From positions 44,067-108,066 of the forward strand of contig JAFUAB010000040.1 in assembly GCA_017460885.1 (NCBI GenBank): 64,000 nt of DNA. The letters run 5' to 3'. Source of the stretch: Lachnospiraceae bacterium. Its GTDB lineage: Bacteria; Bacillota; Clostridia; Lachnospirales; Lachnospiraceae. Below are positions 55,007-64,000 of this stretch, piece by piece. Both the position numbers and the translations under genes were made by a program. Numbering within the stretch: the first letter of the stretch is position 1; the number at the start of each line of letters is the position of its first letter. Under the pieces are notes generated by a model. That model saw only the letters and a program-made list of their open reading frames with translations. It searched no databases and was not told the DNA's origin.

Positions 55007-56362
55007 ATGTCAGGTATATTACTTACTCCATATCAGGGTGCCATACTCGGGCCTATTGCCAGAGTACTGGGTTATCTGATGAATGGAATCTTTATTCTGC
55101 TTGATAAGATCGGTATACCTAATATAGGTCTCGCTATCATATTATTTACCCTGGTTATTTATGGTCTGCTTACTCCTTTGACTATCAAGCAGCAGAAGTT
55201 CTCAAAGCTTTCTGCCAAGATGAATCCGGAACTGCAGGCTATACAGGCTAAATATAAGGATAAGAGAGATACCGAATCTTCAATGGCGATGCAGCAGGAA
55301 ACCAAAGCTGTATATGCCAAATACGGGGTGTCGCCTTCGGGAAGCTGTGTGCAGTTAGCGATCCAGATGCCCATTCTGTTTGCTCTTTACAGGGTTATCT
55401 ATTCAATACCTGCCTATGTTACCAAGGTAGGAGATACCTTCAGGGTTCTGGCTGAAAAAATAGTCAGTCAGGACGGTGGTGATTTTATTTTAAATGCCAC
55501 ATCTGATAATCTTAAATCCGTTGCTTCGGCAGTTAACATGTATTCCAAGAATCTTGCCAATGCCGAAGATATAACCAATGGTATCGTAGATGTTCTTAAT
55601 AAGACATCAAGTGCCGATATGGTCACTCTTTCCGGACATTACGGATTGAGCAGCCTTACCTTTAACGGTCAGAATATCCTCAGTACACTTGATTCGGCCG
55701 GAAATATAGTAAGTAAAGGTCTTATTGATACTTATAATTATTTTCTCGGTCTGAATATCGCTAACTCTCCTCAGGATATGTTTATGAGTTCCTGGAGAGA
55801 CCACAGTTATCTGTTGTGTGTTGCGGCTCTGATAGTTCCGCTTCTTTCGGGGATCACGCAGTGGATAAACATCAAGCTGATGCCTCAGGCCGGTGAAGAT
55901 AATAAGAAAGCAGATCCTAACGATACGGGAGCGGCTATGCAGCAGTCCATGAAGACGATGAACATGATGATGCCGCTCATGTCAATAGTGTTCTGCTTCA
56001 GTCTTCCTTCAGGTATGGGACTTTACTGGATCGCAGGTTCCGTGATCCGTACTGTTCAGCAGATCTTCATCAATAAGCATATCGATAAGATGGATATTGA
56101 TGAGGTCATCAAGAAGAATGAAGCCAAGGCCAAAAAGAAAATGGAAAAAGCCGGCGTTACCGCAGCAAAGATGCAGCAGTATGCAGCTATGAAAACCAAA
56201 AATATCAATTCCGATGCTTCTTCTTCTGTCGCCGGTCTCAGTGATAAGGAAAAAGAAGAGAAATTAAATGCAGCAGCAAAATCTAACCTTAATGCAAAGC
56301 CCGGCAGTCTGGCTGCAAAGGCAAATATGGTTAGAGAATATAATGAAAGAAACAACAAGTAA
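55007..56362 (+). CDS. yidC: Membrane protein insertase YidC (Oxa1 family)
   Basis: 451 residues. Five helices of the Oxa1/YidC core, with KQQKFSKLSAKMNPELQA in the first cytoplasmic loop and a Lys/Ala/Met-rich C-terminal tail (about 365-451) of coiled-coil type that contacts ribosomes. A middle insert of roughly 100 residues (about 145-245) is larger than in Bacillus SpoIIIJ and lies in the outer loop region. GGAGG precedes ATG 55007. Inserts proteins with or without Sec. Confidence 0.93.
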   Translation: MSGILLTPYQGAILGPIARVLGYLMNGIFILLDKIGIPNIGLAIILFTLVIYGLLTPLTIKQQKFSKLSAKMNPELQAIQAKYKDKRDTESSMAMQQETKAVYAKYGVSPSGSCVQLAIQMPILFALYRVIYSIPAYVTKVGDTFRVLAEKIVSQDGGDFILNATSDNLKSVASAVNMYSKNLANAEDITNGIVDVLNKTSSADMVTLSGHYGLSSLTFNGQNILSTLDSAGNIVSKGLIDTYNYFLGLNIANSPQDMFMSSWRDHSYLLCVAALIVPLLSGITQWINIKLMPQAGEDNKKADPNDTGAAMQQSMKTMNMMMPLMSIVFCFSLPSGMGLYWIAGSVIRTVQQIFINKHIDKMDIDEVIKKNEAKAKKKMEKAGVTAAKMQQYAAMKTKNINSDASSSVAGLSDKEKEEKLNAAAKSNLNAKPGSLAAKANMVREYNERNNK

Positions 56363-56386
56363 TATCTTTTGGAGGTTTACAGGACC

Positions 56387-57070
56387 ATGGATTATACAGA
56401 ATTCAGCGGAAAAACAGTAGAAGAGGCCATTACCTCGGCTTGCGAATATTATATGGTTACCAGTGATAAGTTAGAGTATGAGGTGATCGAAGAGGGAGCA
56501 AGCGGATTTCTCGGAATAGGAGCAAAGCAGGCTGTTATCAAGGCAAAAGTAAAGGATGAGGATGTTACGGCCCAGGCTCGCAGCTTCCTTAATGATGTTT
56601 TTGCATCGATGCATCTGGCAGTCAATCTTGATATCGAATATGATGATATCAATAATGAAATGTCCATAGATCTTACCGGAGATGAGATGGGTGTACTGAT
56701 CGGTAAAAGAGGTCAGACCCTTGATTCTCTGCAGTATCTTACTTCACTTGTGGTAAACAAGGGTACGGAGGAATACATCAGGGTAAAGATCGATACCGAG
56801 AATTACCGTGAGCGTCGTAAGAAGACTCTTGAGAATCTGGCCAAAAATATGGCCTTTAAGGTTAAGAGATCACGTCGTCCGGTTTCGCTTGAACCAATGA
56901 ATCCCTATGAAAGAAGGATCATTCATTCCGCTCTTCAGGATGACAGATATGTTGAAACCCACAGCGAAGGCGAGGAGCCTTACAGATATGTTGTTATCAC
57001 GGCAAAAAAGGGTGAATACTATAATGACCGTGGAAGCCGCGGAGGATACGGACGCAGCCGCAGATATTGA
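56387..57070 (+). CDS. jag: RNA-binding protein Jag/KhpB (KH and R3H)
   Basis: 227 residues from ATG 56387 (MDYTEFSGKTVEEAI); a TTG in frame at 56369 is less likely. Jag-N domain (about 1-50) with GASGFLGIGAKQA, KH domain with GVLIGKRGQTLDSLQ and R3H near MNPYERRIIHSAL. It controls mRNAs for cell elongation in Firmicutes. Ends in a Gly/Arg/Tyr-rich tail (GSRGGYGRSRRY). GGAGG is 11 bases upstream. Confidence 0.93.
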   Translation: MDYTEFSGKTVEEAITSACEYYMVTSDKLEYEVIEEGASGFLGIGAKQAVIKAKVKDEDVTAQARSFLNDVFASMHLAVNLDIEYDDINNEMSIDLTGDEMGVLIGKRGQTLDSLQYLTSLVVNKGTEEYIRVKIDTENYRERRKKTLENLAKNMAFKVKRSRRPVSLEPMNPYERRIIHSALQDDRYVETHSEGEEPYRYVVITAKKGEYYNDRGSRGGYGRSRRY

Positions 57071-57119
57071 TCAGCTTGAAGATCCCTTTTTGCGGGGACT
57101 TGTGAGCAAATTAAATATC

Positions 57120-57863
57120 TTATAAAGGTTTTTTGGATGGAAGACCTGCTTTTCTCGGATATTTATCCGGAGTAAGGCAGGTCTTTTTTATTGTTATCAA
57201 AGTCCTGCTTATATCGGAATCCGGGAGGGTAAAGGTTCTGGTATCTGATACCTCACCGCCCAGGATCTTTAAGGCATTTTGGGATTCCTTCAATTCTTCT
57301 TCCGTCTTTTCGGATTTATATGCTACGAAATACCCGTCCGGTTTAACATAAGGAATGGCGTATTCGCTCAGGATGTTCAGTGATGCAACCGCTCTGGAGA
57401 CAACCAGATCATAGCTCTCCCTTATTCCGGGTTCTCTTATATAGTCCTCGGCTCTTGAATGGATCGCTTCTATGTGTCCTTCATCGTTCAGATCCAGCTC
57501 ATTTATCACATCATTTAAAAAGTTGACTCTTTTTCCCAGGGAATCGAGGAGAGTGATGCTGATATCCGGAAATGCGATCTTCAATGGTATGCCGGGAAAA
57601 CCGGCACCAGTGCCGATGTCGAGGATGTGTGTCGCCGGGTGTGTCAACAGAACCGTCCCGCCGACACACTTGTCTTCACAAACAATCGACAACGAATCCG
57701 CAAAATGCTTAACTACGACATCATCAAATTCCGTGATCGCTGTCAGGTTCATCACCTTATTGGTTTCAACCAGCATCTCGTAATATCTGATAAACCGATC
57801 AAGCTGATGATCAGTCAGTTCAGGGACATATTCTTTTAAAATGTTTATTTTTTCGCAGTTCAT
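57120..57863 (-). CDS. rsmG: 16S rRNA (guanine(527)-N7)-methyltransferase with repeat-encoded insertion
   Basis: 247 residues, GidB/RsmG family with KHFADSLS and DIGTGAGFPGIPLKIAFP. Between DSL and DIGTGAGFP are about 23 residues, where relatives have about 15; the extra CVGGTVLLTHPATH is encoded by a GGGACGGTTCT palindrome at 57639-57669. The reading frame stays open, so the protein may still work. Converges with jag on the plus strand; no terminator was clear in the 49-base gap. Confidence 0.93.
   Translation of the reverse strand: MNCEKINILKEYVPELTDHQLDRFIRYYEMLVETNKVMNLTAITEFDDVVVKHFADSLSIVCEDKCVGGTVLLTHPATHILDIGTGAGFPGIPLKIAFPDISITLLDSLGKRVNFLNDVINELDLNDEGHIEAIHSRAEDYIREPGIRESYDLVVSRAVASLNILSEYAIPYVKPDGYFVAYKSEKTEEELKESQNALKILGGEVSDTRTFTLPDSDISRTLITIKKTCLTPDKYPRKAGLPSKKPL
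57639..57669. repeat. GGGACGGTTCT-family palindrome inside rsmG
   Basis: GTGTGTC and GACACAC arms flank GGCGGGACGGTTCTGTT on the minus strand. It is in frame within rsmG, adding about ten residues. Confidence 0.85.
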
Positions 57864-57890
57864 TTTTTGTTATCACGGTATTTGGACACA

Positions 57891-59795
57891 TTATTTCAGA
57901 TACACCAGCAACACAGCGATATCCGAAGGTGAGACTCCGGAGATGCGTGATGCCTGCCCGATGTTGGCGGGTCTGAATTGCTTGAGTTTCTGGCGTGCTT
58001 CAATCCTCAGGCTCTCAACGTTATTATAATCGATATCATCGGGAATCTTCTTTCTCTCGTTTTTAACAAAGGCTTCTATCTGTCTGGTCTGTCTTTCGAT
58101 ATAACCGCGATATTTGATCTCAATCTCAACCTGTTCTATCACGTCGGCAGGAAGCTCCTGTCTGTCCGGATCGATCTCCGCGAGTTTTGCGTAATCAAGC
58201 TCCTGTCTGCTCATCAGATCTGCCAGCGAAAAAGCGGTTTTGATCGGAGCCGAACCGTTTTTTCGGAGAAATGCCTGTATCTGTGCATTTCCTCCCACTG
58301 TAGTTGTATTCAGTCTGTCGAGTTCTTTGTATATCAGTTCTTTTTTGCGAATTGTCTTATTATATTCTTCCTCCGAAACAAGACCTGCCTCATATCCTTT
58401 TTTTCGAAGTCTTAAGTCTGCGTTATCCTGTCTCAGCAGAAGTCTGTATTCCGCACGTGATGTCATCATACGGTAGGGTTCGTTGTTTTCCTTGCTTACC
58501 AGATCGTCGATCAAAACTCCGATATAGGCCTCTGATCTGTCGAGTATCAAAGGTTCTCTGCCCATGAGTTTATTGCTTGTGTTGATCCCCGCTATCAATC
58601 CCTGTGCCGCTGCTTCCTCATATCCGGAGCTTCCGTTGAACTGGCCTGCACTGAAGAGTCCTGATATTCCCCTTATTTCCAGTGATAAAGAAAGCTGTCC
58701 CGGTTCCAGACAATCGTATTCGATTGCATATGCGTTTCTGACCATATGACAGTTCTCAAGACCCGGAAGTGTTCTGTACATCTGAAGCTGAACATCTTCG
58801 GGAAGTGATGATGACATCCCGCTTAAATATACTTCGTTTGTATACAGACCTTCGGGTTCTATGAAGATCTGATGTCTGTCTTTATCGGCAAATTTAACTA
58901 CCTTATCCTCTATGGAGGGGCAGTATCTCGGGCCTGTTCCTTCTATAACTCCCGCATAGATCGGAGATCTGTCCAGGTTTGCCCTGATTATCGCATGAGT
59001 TTTTTCATTGGTGTATGTCAGATAACAGCTTACCTGTTCTTTTTGTATGGTTGATGGATCCGTGCTGAAGGAAAAGGGAATGATAGGGACATCACCCTTT
59101 TGTTCTTCCATTTTGGAATAATCAAGTGTCCTGCCATCCATTCTTGCAGGGGTGCCGGTCTTAAATCTGCGTAATCTTATTCCATTTTCAATAAGTGATG
59201 CACTCAGATTATTTGCAGCCTGTAATCCGTTTGGTCCTGTATAGGTGATAGCTTCTCCGCACAGGCATCTGGCTTTAAGATAAGTACCTGTTGCCAGGAT
59301 CACGGCTTTGCATCTGATCACGGTTCCGGTATATGTCCTAACACCTGTTATTTTTTTTTCGCTGCCATCTTCATTAATTTTTTCGGTAATGATCTCACAG
59401 ACCTCTCCCTGTTTTATTGTCAGATGATCCTGATTTTCAAGCACCTTTCTCATTGAGCGTGAGTATTCAGATTTGTCCGCCTGTGCTCTGAGGGAATGAA
59501 CCGCGGGTCCTTTGGAGCTGTTAAGCATACGTGACTGTATAAAAGTCTTATCGATATTCCTGCCCATTTCACCGCCGAGCGCATCCAGTTCTCTGACAAG
59601 ATGTCCCTTGGAAGTTCCTCCGATATTTGGATTGCAGGGCATAAGGGCTATTGATTCGATCGATACCGTAAAAATTATGGTTTCAAATCCAAGCCTTGCA
59701 CAGGCAAGTGCTGCCTCACATCCTGCATGTCCGGCTCCTATCACGCATACATCTGTTTCTTCTTCTATGTGATTATCGATATATTTTGTATTCAT
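57891..59795 (-). CDS. mnmG: tRNA uridine-5-carboxymethylaminomethyl(34) synthesis FAD enzyme
   Basis: 634 residues. FAD-binding [13 protein letters not shown], the conserved [20 protein letters not shown] and the C-terminal helical domain. With MnmE it modifies wobble uridine in tRNAs. It lies between mnmE and rsmG, the usual origin-proximal order. Starts at 59795. Confidence 0.96.
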   Translation of the reverse strand: MNTKYIDNHIEEETDVCVIGAGHAGCEAALACARLGFETIIFTVSIESIALMPCNPNIGGTSKGHLVRELDALGGEMGRNIDKTFIQSRMLNSSKGPAVHSLRAQADKSEYSRSMRKVLENQDHLTIKQGEVCEIITEKINEDGSEKKITGVRTYTGTVIRCKAVILATGTYLKARCLCGEAITYTGPNGLQAANNLSASLIENGIRLRRFKTGTPARMDGRTLDYSKMEEQKGDVPIIPFSFSTDPSTIQKEQVSCYLTYTNEKTHAIIRANLDRSPIYAGVIEGTGPRYCPSIEDKVVKFADKDRHQIFIEPEGLYTNEVYLSGMSSSLPEDVQLQMYRTLPGLENCHMVRNAYAIEYDCLEPGQLSLSLEIRGISGLFSAGQFNGSSGYEEAAAQGLIAGINTSNKLMGREPLILDRSEAYIGVLIDDLVSKENNEPYRMMTSRAEYRLLLRQDNADLRLRKKGYEAGLVSEEEYNKTIRKKELIYKELDRLNTTTVGGNAQIQAFLRKNGSAPIKTAFSLADLMSRQELDYAKLAEIDPDRQELPADVIEQVEIEIKYRGYIERQTRQIEAFVKNERKKIPDDIDYNNVESLRIEARQKLKQFRPANIGQASRISGVSPSDIAVLLVYLK

Positions 59796-59879
59796 TTTCT
59801 TTGATTCAATCTTATTATCTTTGCCAAAAGTGTTTTATCCCTTTTGGCTCTATAACATATCAGGCTTCTTTTTTATCTT

Positions 59880-61325
59880 CTATTTCCCCATACAGAATTT
59901 CGAAAAGATCTCATTAACGATATCTTCAGACACTTCAGCACCTGTGATAGCTGCCAGTGCTCTGTATGCATCTGTAAGGTCTATACAATACAGATCCTCC
60001 GAAGCTCCCGATCCAATACCGGCTTTTACGTTTTCAAGCGCATTATAAGCTTCTTTCAAAAGCTTAACGTGTCTCAGATTTGTAATTATAACCTGATTAT
60101 CTCCAGTTATCTCTTCGTTATAAAAAAGCCGCTGTATCGTATGCTTCAGTTCACTGATCCCCTCTCCGGTGATCATCGAGGTTGAAATGACTGCGGCAGG
60201 TTCAATCTCAGTAATAGAGTTATAAAATTTTGATACATTATTATCGGCATTTCCTGATATATTATAATTTGTATTATCATTATTCGTAATTTTACCGGTA
60301 ATTTCCAGATCTGATTTATTAAGCAATACAATACAGGGTTTGGTTTTTAGAATACCAATTATGTCTTCATCATCAATTTCTGTGTCTGATAAGGAATCCG
60401 CAACATAAATTATCAGATCCGCCGTATCAGCGATTTTCTTTGCAGCGCTTATACCGATTTTTTCTATCGTGTCCTCTGTTTTTCTGATCCCTGCCGTATC
60501 GGTGATCACAAGTGAAATATCTCCAATGAGTATTTTTTCGGTCAGGGTATCTCTGGTTGTTCCGGGAATATCGGTTACGATTGCCCTTTCTTCACCCATC
60601 AGATTGTTTAATAAAGAGGATTTACCGGCATTTGGATTTCCAAGGATAACTGTTCTGACGCCTTCTGTCAGTATACGTCCCTCATCATAGGATCTGATCA
60701 ATGATTTAATACGGGTCTGAATACTTTCAATTCTTTTGGAAAGTTCTTTATCATATCCATCAAGACTGATACTGTCGGGGTCATCGAGTGCGGCTTCTAT
60801 ATGAGCGATTTCATATAATATTTCCGAACATATGCCTTTTAGCAGATCATACAGACTTCCTCTGAGCTGGCTTACGGATTGTTTAAGGGAAATATCGGAC
60901 TGTGCCCGGATCGTATCCATGACAGCTTCTGCTCTTGTCAGATCCAGGCGACCGTTCAAAAAAGCTCTTTTGGTAAATTCTCCGGGTTCGGCTATCCTTG
61001 CGCCTGCATTGACAATCTCATTCAGGATATTTCTGCATACCCGGATTCCTCCGTGACAGTTGATCTCGACAACGTTCTCACGGGTATATGAATTGGGTGC
61101 TTTCATTACGGAAACCATAACTTCATCGATCATGTTTCCTGACATATCAGAAATAAAACCGTAGTGAATGGTATGGGTTTTAAAACTTACAAGAGAATGA
61201 TCACCGTGTTTATCCGTATATAGTTTTGATGCAAAATTAATAGCATCCTCTCCGCTTATCCTGATGATCCCTATTCCGGATTCACCTGGCGTTGTAGAGA
61301 TGGATGCTATGGTTTCTTCATTCAT
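59880..61325 (-). CDS. mnmE: tRNA modification GTPase MnmE
   Basis: 481 residues. THF-binding N-terminal domain (TISTTPGESGIGIIRISG-like start), a dimer helix, a G domain with GNPNAGKSSLLN, DIPGTTRD and NKSD, and C-terminal CMGK. A Asn-rich insertion near residues 345-375 (NNDNTNYNISGNADNN) in the G-domain region is odd. Its start shares a base with the hydrolase stop, so they are coupled. Confidence 0.95.
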   Translation of the reverse strand: MNEETIASISTTPGESGIGIIRISGEDAINFASKLYTDKHGDHSLVSFKTHTIHYGFISDMSGNMIDEVMVSVMKAPNSYTRENVVEINCHGGIRVCRNILNEIVNAGARIAEPGEFTKRAFLNGRLDLTRAEAVMDTIRAQSDISLKQSVSQLRGSLYDLLKGICSEILYEIAHIEAALDDPDSISLDGYDKELSKRIESIQTRIKSLIRSYDEGRILTEGVRTVILGNPNAGKSSLLNNLMGEERAIVTDIPGTTRDTLTEKILIGDISLVITDTAGIRKTEDTIEKIGISAAKKIADTADLIIYVADSLSDTEIDDEDIIGILKTKPCIVLLNKSDLEITGKITNNDNTNYNISGNADNNVSKFYNSITEIEPAAVISTSMITGEGISELKHTIQRLFYNEEITGDNQVIITNLRHVKLLKEAYNALENVKAGIGSGASEDLYCIDLTDAYRALAAITGAEVSEDIVNEIFSKFCMGK

Positions 61326-62293
61326 TATGAAAAAAATACCTCAATGGTCTTAAGTACTTCTTCGGGTTTCTCAACATGAGGAAGATGAGATGTACCGGGT
61401 ATGATAGTTGATTCTATAGCTGCGTTATAATATACATAGTTTTCTATATTGTCTGAGATGTCCGGTTCAAATTCCCCACCGATTATCATCATTGAAAGAT
61501 CAAGTTCTCTGAGTTCATTCAATACAGAGCATGTCATATATTGGGAAATATAACTTGCATAGGAATATTTCGCATGCAATCCTCCAAGATGAGCGGATCT
61601 GTAATATTCCTGAATTGTCCTGGTCAGTGTTTCACTGTTCATGGAATCCGGATCATGTATGTACTTTGTTTTAAATTCATTCTCAAGACTTATCTTTTTT
61701 GCTTTGAGGTTATACATGTATGTACCTATGATCGGAATATCCATAAGTATCTTCAACAGTCTGGTTTCGGTTGAAGGTATCAGATTCTGATCATATAGTC
61801 CGAGTGGATTGATCATAACTATGCTGTCTATCAGCCTGGGATTAGCATGAGCCAGATCTATGACTATCGGAGCCGATGCTCCGGTAACCACAACCTTGAC
61901 TTTGGTCTTTATCACATTTTTTATAAAATCAGCCAGCATATCCTTATACACCGAAGCGGAATATGTCATAGGATGTTTGTCCGATTCACCGTAACCGAGA
62001 AAATCCGGAACATATACACGATGGGTTTTGCTTAAAGTCGCAAATATGCTGTTATATTCATATTTATTGCTGCCTATTGTCAGATCATGCAAAAGAAGTA
62101 CGGGAGAATCGTATCCTCTAACTTTATAGTGAATTGTCCCGTATCTCCAGTTATATTCCTTATCTTCACGCGAAGATGTTCTTGTCTCCGAACATGCATC
62201 AGTGGTTTCCAGTCTGTTCAGTATATGAAGAGTAGCAACAGACAGTCCGCTGAGTATTGTCAGGTTTCTTGCTATAGCCGATCCTTTTGACAT
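61325..62293 (-). CDS. Alpha/beta hydrolase
   Basis: 322 residues from ATG 62293 (MSKGSAIARNLTI), with GGAG eight bases upstream; in-frame codons further upstream are in the repeat region and unlikely. The fold is clear: VLLLHDLTIGSNKYEYN (oxyanion loop), a nucleophile elbow VTGASAPIV with Ser, an acid in IIGGEFEPD and His in GTSHLPHVEKPE. An N-terminal hydrophobic helix (about 10-28) may anchor it to the membrane. It is often found next to mnmE in Lachnospiraceae; substrate unknown. Confidence 0.88.
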   Translation of the reverse strand: MSKGSAIARNLTILSGLSVATLHILNRLETTDACSETRTSSREDKEYNWRYGTIHYKVRGYDSPVLLLHDLTIGSNKYEYNSIFATLSKTHRVYVPDFLGYGESDKHPMTYSASVYKDMLADFIKNVIKTKVKVVVTGASAPIVIDLAHANPRLIDSIVMINPLGLYDQNLIPSTETRLLKILMDIPIIGTYMYNLKAKKISLENEFKTKYIHDPDSMNSETLTRTIQEYYRSAHLGGLHAKYSYASYISQYMTCSVLNELRELDLSMMIIGGEFEPDISDNIENYVYYNAAIESTIIPGTSHLPHVEKPEEVLKTIEVFFS

Positions 62294-62327
62294 ATATGAT
62301 CTCCGTATTGTGTATAATAGAATGGTT

Positions 62328-62419
62328 ACATGGATGCATTTCAAGACATAATTGTACCATGGATGGGACAAGCCGTGTTTAGAAATACATGGATGCATTT
62401 CAAGACTTAATTATACCAT
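62328..62419 (-). promoter_or_regulatory. Tandem 33-base repeats with promoter-like boxes upstream of the hydrolase
   Basis: Two copies of a 33-base sequence (62328-62360, 62387-62419; 31 of 33 identical) that include ACATGGATGCATTTCAAGAC. On the minus strand each holds a -10-like box: TACAAT in the first (62356-62351) and, in the second, an extended TGG-TATAAT (62415-62410). A -35 for the second is weak (TGGGCA). Confidence 0.45.
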
Positions 62420-62819
62420 AAAAACCCCTCACTGCCCATTTTTCATTATGCTTATAGTTTTTCGTTATTTTTTGGTATATCTTTTTTGATCATTACTATT
62501 TTATTTTGATTTGTATTCGTGTAAAATAAGACGCGTGCCTTATAGATGAGAATGTAATAGTGGGTTTTAACAATGTTGAATGGTGATTTTCACGCACAGT
62601 ATGATAGTCAGAACCACAGTTAACGGTGATTTTCACGCACACAGTTAACGAACGCGAGTCGAAGACGAAGCGTGAGTTTACGGTTTTCAAACCGTTAGGT
62701 TTGAAAAGGTGAAAAGAACCGGAGCCGGTAGGCGAACGGTGATTTTCACGTTTCACGTGAAACAACATCTAGTACTCCACACCATTAAAACCACAACTTA
62801 TTGAGTATTTATATATCTA
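62420..62819. other. Intergenic region with parS and GTGATTTTCACG repeats
   Basis: No gene. Three copies of GGTGATTTTCACG (near 62582, 62627 and 62739), two with CACAGTTAACG nearby, an inverted repeat ACGGTTTTCAAACCGT (62680-62695) and the parS at 62749-62764. ParA and ParB genes are not in the window. Confidence 0.55.
62749..62764. promoter_or_regulatory. parS centromere site
   Basis: CGTTTCACGTGAAACA differs from the conserved ParB (Spo0J) site TGTTTCACGTGAAACA by one base at the edge. Position, 8.7 kb from oriC, fits chromosome partition. Bound by ParB to load SMC. Confidence 0.85.
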
Positions 62820-63460
62820 ATGAGTCAAGCAATAACAATAATTGATCCATCTACGATCGTCAGACAGGGTCTTGTTCATCTTATCAATAACAAAACCGAT
62901 TATCATGTAATTTCAGACTATGATAATTCATATCGTTTGTTTGAAAGATTTGAATCGGATGATACGGATATAGTTATTGCTGAGTATTATTTGCCTGACA
63001 TTAACGGTCTTGACCTGATCAGGATATTAAAAGTAAAAACAGCTTTACTAAGGCTTTGAACTTATCGAACATTTCATCTGATTCCGAGCTGATCAAATTG
63101 TATCAATCGGACTATGATGGGTATGTTAGTAAGGCATCCGGACTGAATATTCTTGTGCGCGCATTGGACAGTATTACTCGTGGAGTCAGGTATTTTGATC
63201 CGAGTGTGTTGCCGAGAGTAAACAAGGTATTGCTCGAAAATGACAATCATAACAACCTTATCAGTAAACTTACAAAGAGAGAAAAGCAGATTCTTAACTG
63301 TGTTGCATGCGGAATGTCAAATAAAGAAATAGCATTTGAATGTAACATAAGCGAACGAACGGTTAAAAATCACCTTTCCAGTATATTTCTGAAAATTGAA
63401 GTATCGGATCGAACACAGGCTGCTGTATTTGCAATCAGAACGGGGCTTACGAAATTATGA
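62820..63460 (+). pseudogene. LuxR/NarL-type response regulator, frameshifted
   Basis: Frame 1 (62820-63059, 79 codons) holds most of a receiver (IIDPSTIVRQGLVHLI, AEYYLPDINGLDLIRIL). The frame continues as KNSFTKALNLSNISSDSEL only if one base is added, and 63056-63460 gives the rest of the receiver and a LuxR helix-turn-helix (LTKREKQILNCVACGMSNKE, then ERTVKNHLSSIFLKI). The shift falls near an A run, GTAAAAAC at about 63033. It is a pseudogene, a sequencing error or a -1 slip. Its phospho-acceptor position is Glu (AEYYLP), not Asp, so it may not be phosphorylated. Confidence 0.75.
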
Positions 63461-63951
63461 TTATTCCAGGATATGTTACTTATCCAACGTGTTTTAAAAA
63501 GTATAAATGGTACAGGCCACTTGTTGTATTATTGACTACAGTTCTGATATGGTTTGCTTTTCAATTTATGGTAGCCATAGCCGGGATCATAATGTATCTG
63601 GTCAGTGGGACAACTTTGACGGAAATACTTGAAATGCTGTCCGGAGGCTATGATACTATTGACACTTATAGTGCGCCGGGAGCAGTTCTTCTTTTAGGAA
63701 GTGTTGCAACAGTAATACCTTCATTAATCATAGCTGCGTATATGATCGACTACAGACCATTTCATTCTTATTCTTCATCCAGAGGCGGATGGAATATGAA
63801 AGTGTTTCTGAAATGTCTTATACCGGCTTTTGCTGTATATGGGATTTATTCTGTCATAGTTATAGTGAACGTCAAAAATATTTTGACGTTCACTATAAAG
63901 CCTCCGGCAGGATGCGCACGGATTTGCAGGGGAAATCAATGCTTCGCATAG
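63457..63951 (+). pseudogene. CPBP-like membrane protein, cut by a hairpin repeat
   Basis: Overlaps the regulator stop (ATGA). About 135 native residues: helices at about 22-48, 75-95 and 110-130, with DYRPFHSYSSSRGGWNMKVF resembling the start of CPBP (Abi) intramembrane protease-type proteins. At about residue 136 (63861) the repeat takes over, and the remaining frame (NVKNILTFTIKPPAGCARIC) is repeat-encoded. The catalytic Glu-Glu-x-x-x-Arg and His motifs are absent, so it is truncated. Confidence 0.6.
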
Positions 63952-64000
63952 CAAATCCGGCGCAGTAAACGACGAAAAGTATAAATACTTTTGTCGTTTA
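63861..64000. repeat. Hairpin-rich element, copy 2 of TAGTGAACGTCA repeat, running to window edge
   Basis: Three consecutive stems: TATAGTGAACGTCAAAA with TTTTGACGTTCACTATA (63861-63896), CGGATTTGC with GCAAATCCG (63919-63959) and TAAACGACGAAAAGTAT with ATACTTTTGTCGTTTA (63966-64000). The first stem and following TAAAGCCTCCGGCAGGATGC match 27568-27622. It may extend beyond the window. Confidence 0.7.

Noticed and set aside
62496-62768. A 90-codon minus-strand reading frame starting MLFHVKRENH
   Set aside because: It is made by the parS palindrome and nearby repeats, has no family look and no ribosome site. Such frames appear by chance over parS sites.

Overview
The window looks like the replication-origin region of a motile, anaerobic, low-to-mid-GC Firmicute, most likely of the class Clostridia and family Lachnospiraceae. 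This is inferred from gene content and protein style; no search was run. Supporting points are the Firmicutes-type origin order (gyrA, gyrB, recF, S4, dnaN, dnaA to the left; rpmH, rnpA, yidD, yidC, jag, then rsmG, mnmG and mnmE to the right), a stand-alone glycyl-radical subunit, two chemoreceptors, a flagellin-like protein, meso-diaminopimelate dehydrogenase, and a large GH2 beta-galactosidase.

Layout. Bases 1-5455 hold a minus-strand membrane operon of Mrp/Mbh-type ion-translocating subunits, cut by the left edge. Bases 5555-8588 hold a chemoreceptor, thioredoxin, an unusual two-receiver response regulator and a GrcA-like glycyl radical protein. Bases 8823-13005 are housekeeping genes (degV, a D,D-carboxypeptidase, trmL, trmB) plus a small membrane-anchored nuclease-like protein. 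Bases 13163-20624 read plus: a Cache chemoreceptor, carbonic anhydrase, a flavin reductase-rubredoxin, citrate synthase and beta-galactosidase. Bases 20678-28972 carry an XRE regulator, a PHP hydrolase, an exonuclease, the methionine importer metNIQ, an SPFH/zinc-ribbon protein and a 2-hydroxycarboxylate transporter. Bases 29234-31264 are a PadR/DUF1700/DUF4097 envelope-sensing module. Bases 31372-36158 hold ddh, a small membrane protein, YitT, a flagellin-like protein and a serine hydrolase. Bases 36159-39612 are an eroded accessory patch: surface-protein fragments, a transposase-like scrap and an intact AAA-ATPase/nuclease-fold gene. Bases 39613-44771 form a cell-wall cluster (SGNH, MBOAT, murG, TSCPD, antiporter). 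Bases 44837-62293 are the origin cluster, with oriC between dnaA and rpmH and a near-consensus parS at 62749-62764. Bases 62820-64000 hold a frameshifted LuxR-type regulator and a membrane-protease-like gene cut off by a hairpin-rich repeat.

The strongest unusual signal is a family of short palindromes with the core GGGGACGG. At least a dozen copies are scattered over the window, mostly in gene 3' ends. Several supply the stop codon of the upstream gene, two tandem copies encode the C-terminal tail of TrmB, and one lies in frame inside rsmG. Other points worth attention are a nested symmetric operator in front of padR, a pseudo-receiver with Cys in place of the phospho-acceptor Asp, an apparent MbhE-MrpB fusion in the ion-pump operon, and a second hairpin repeat that interrupts a gene near the right edge. 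I found no tRNA, rRNA, CRISPR array or intact transposase.
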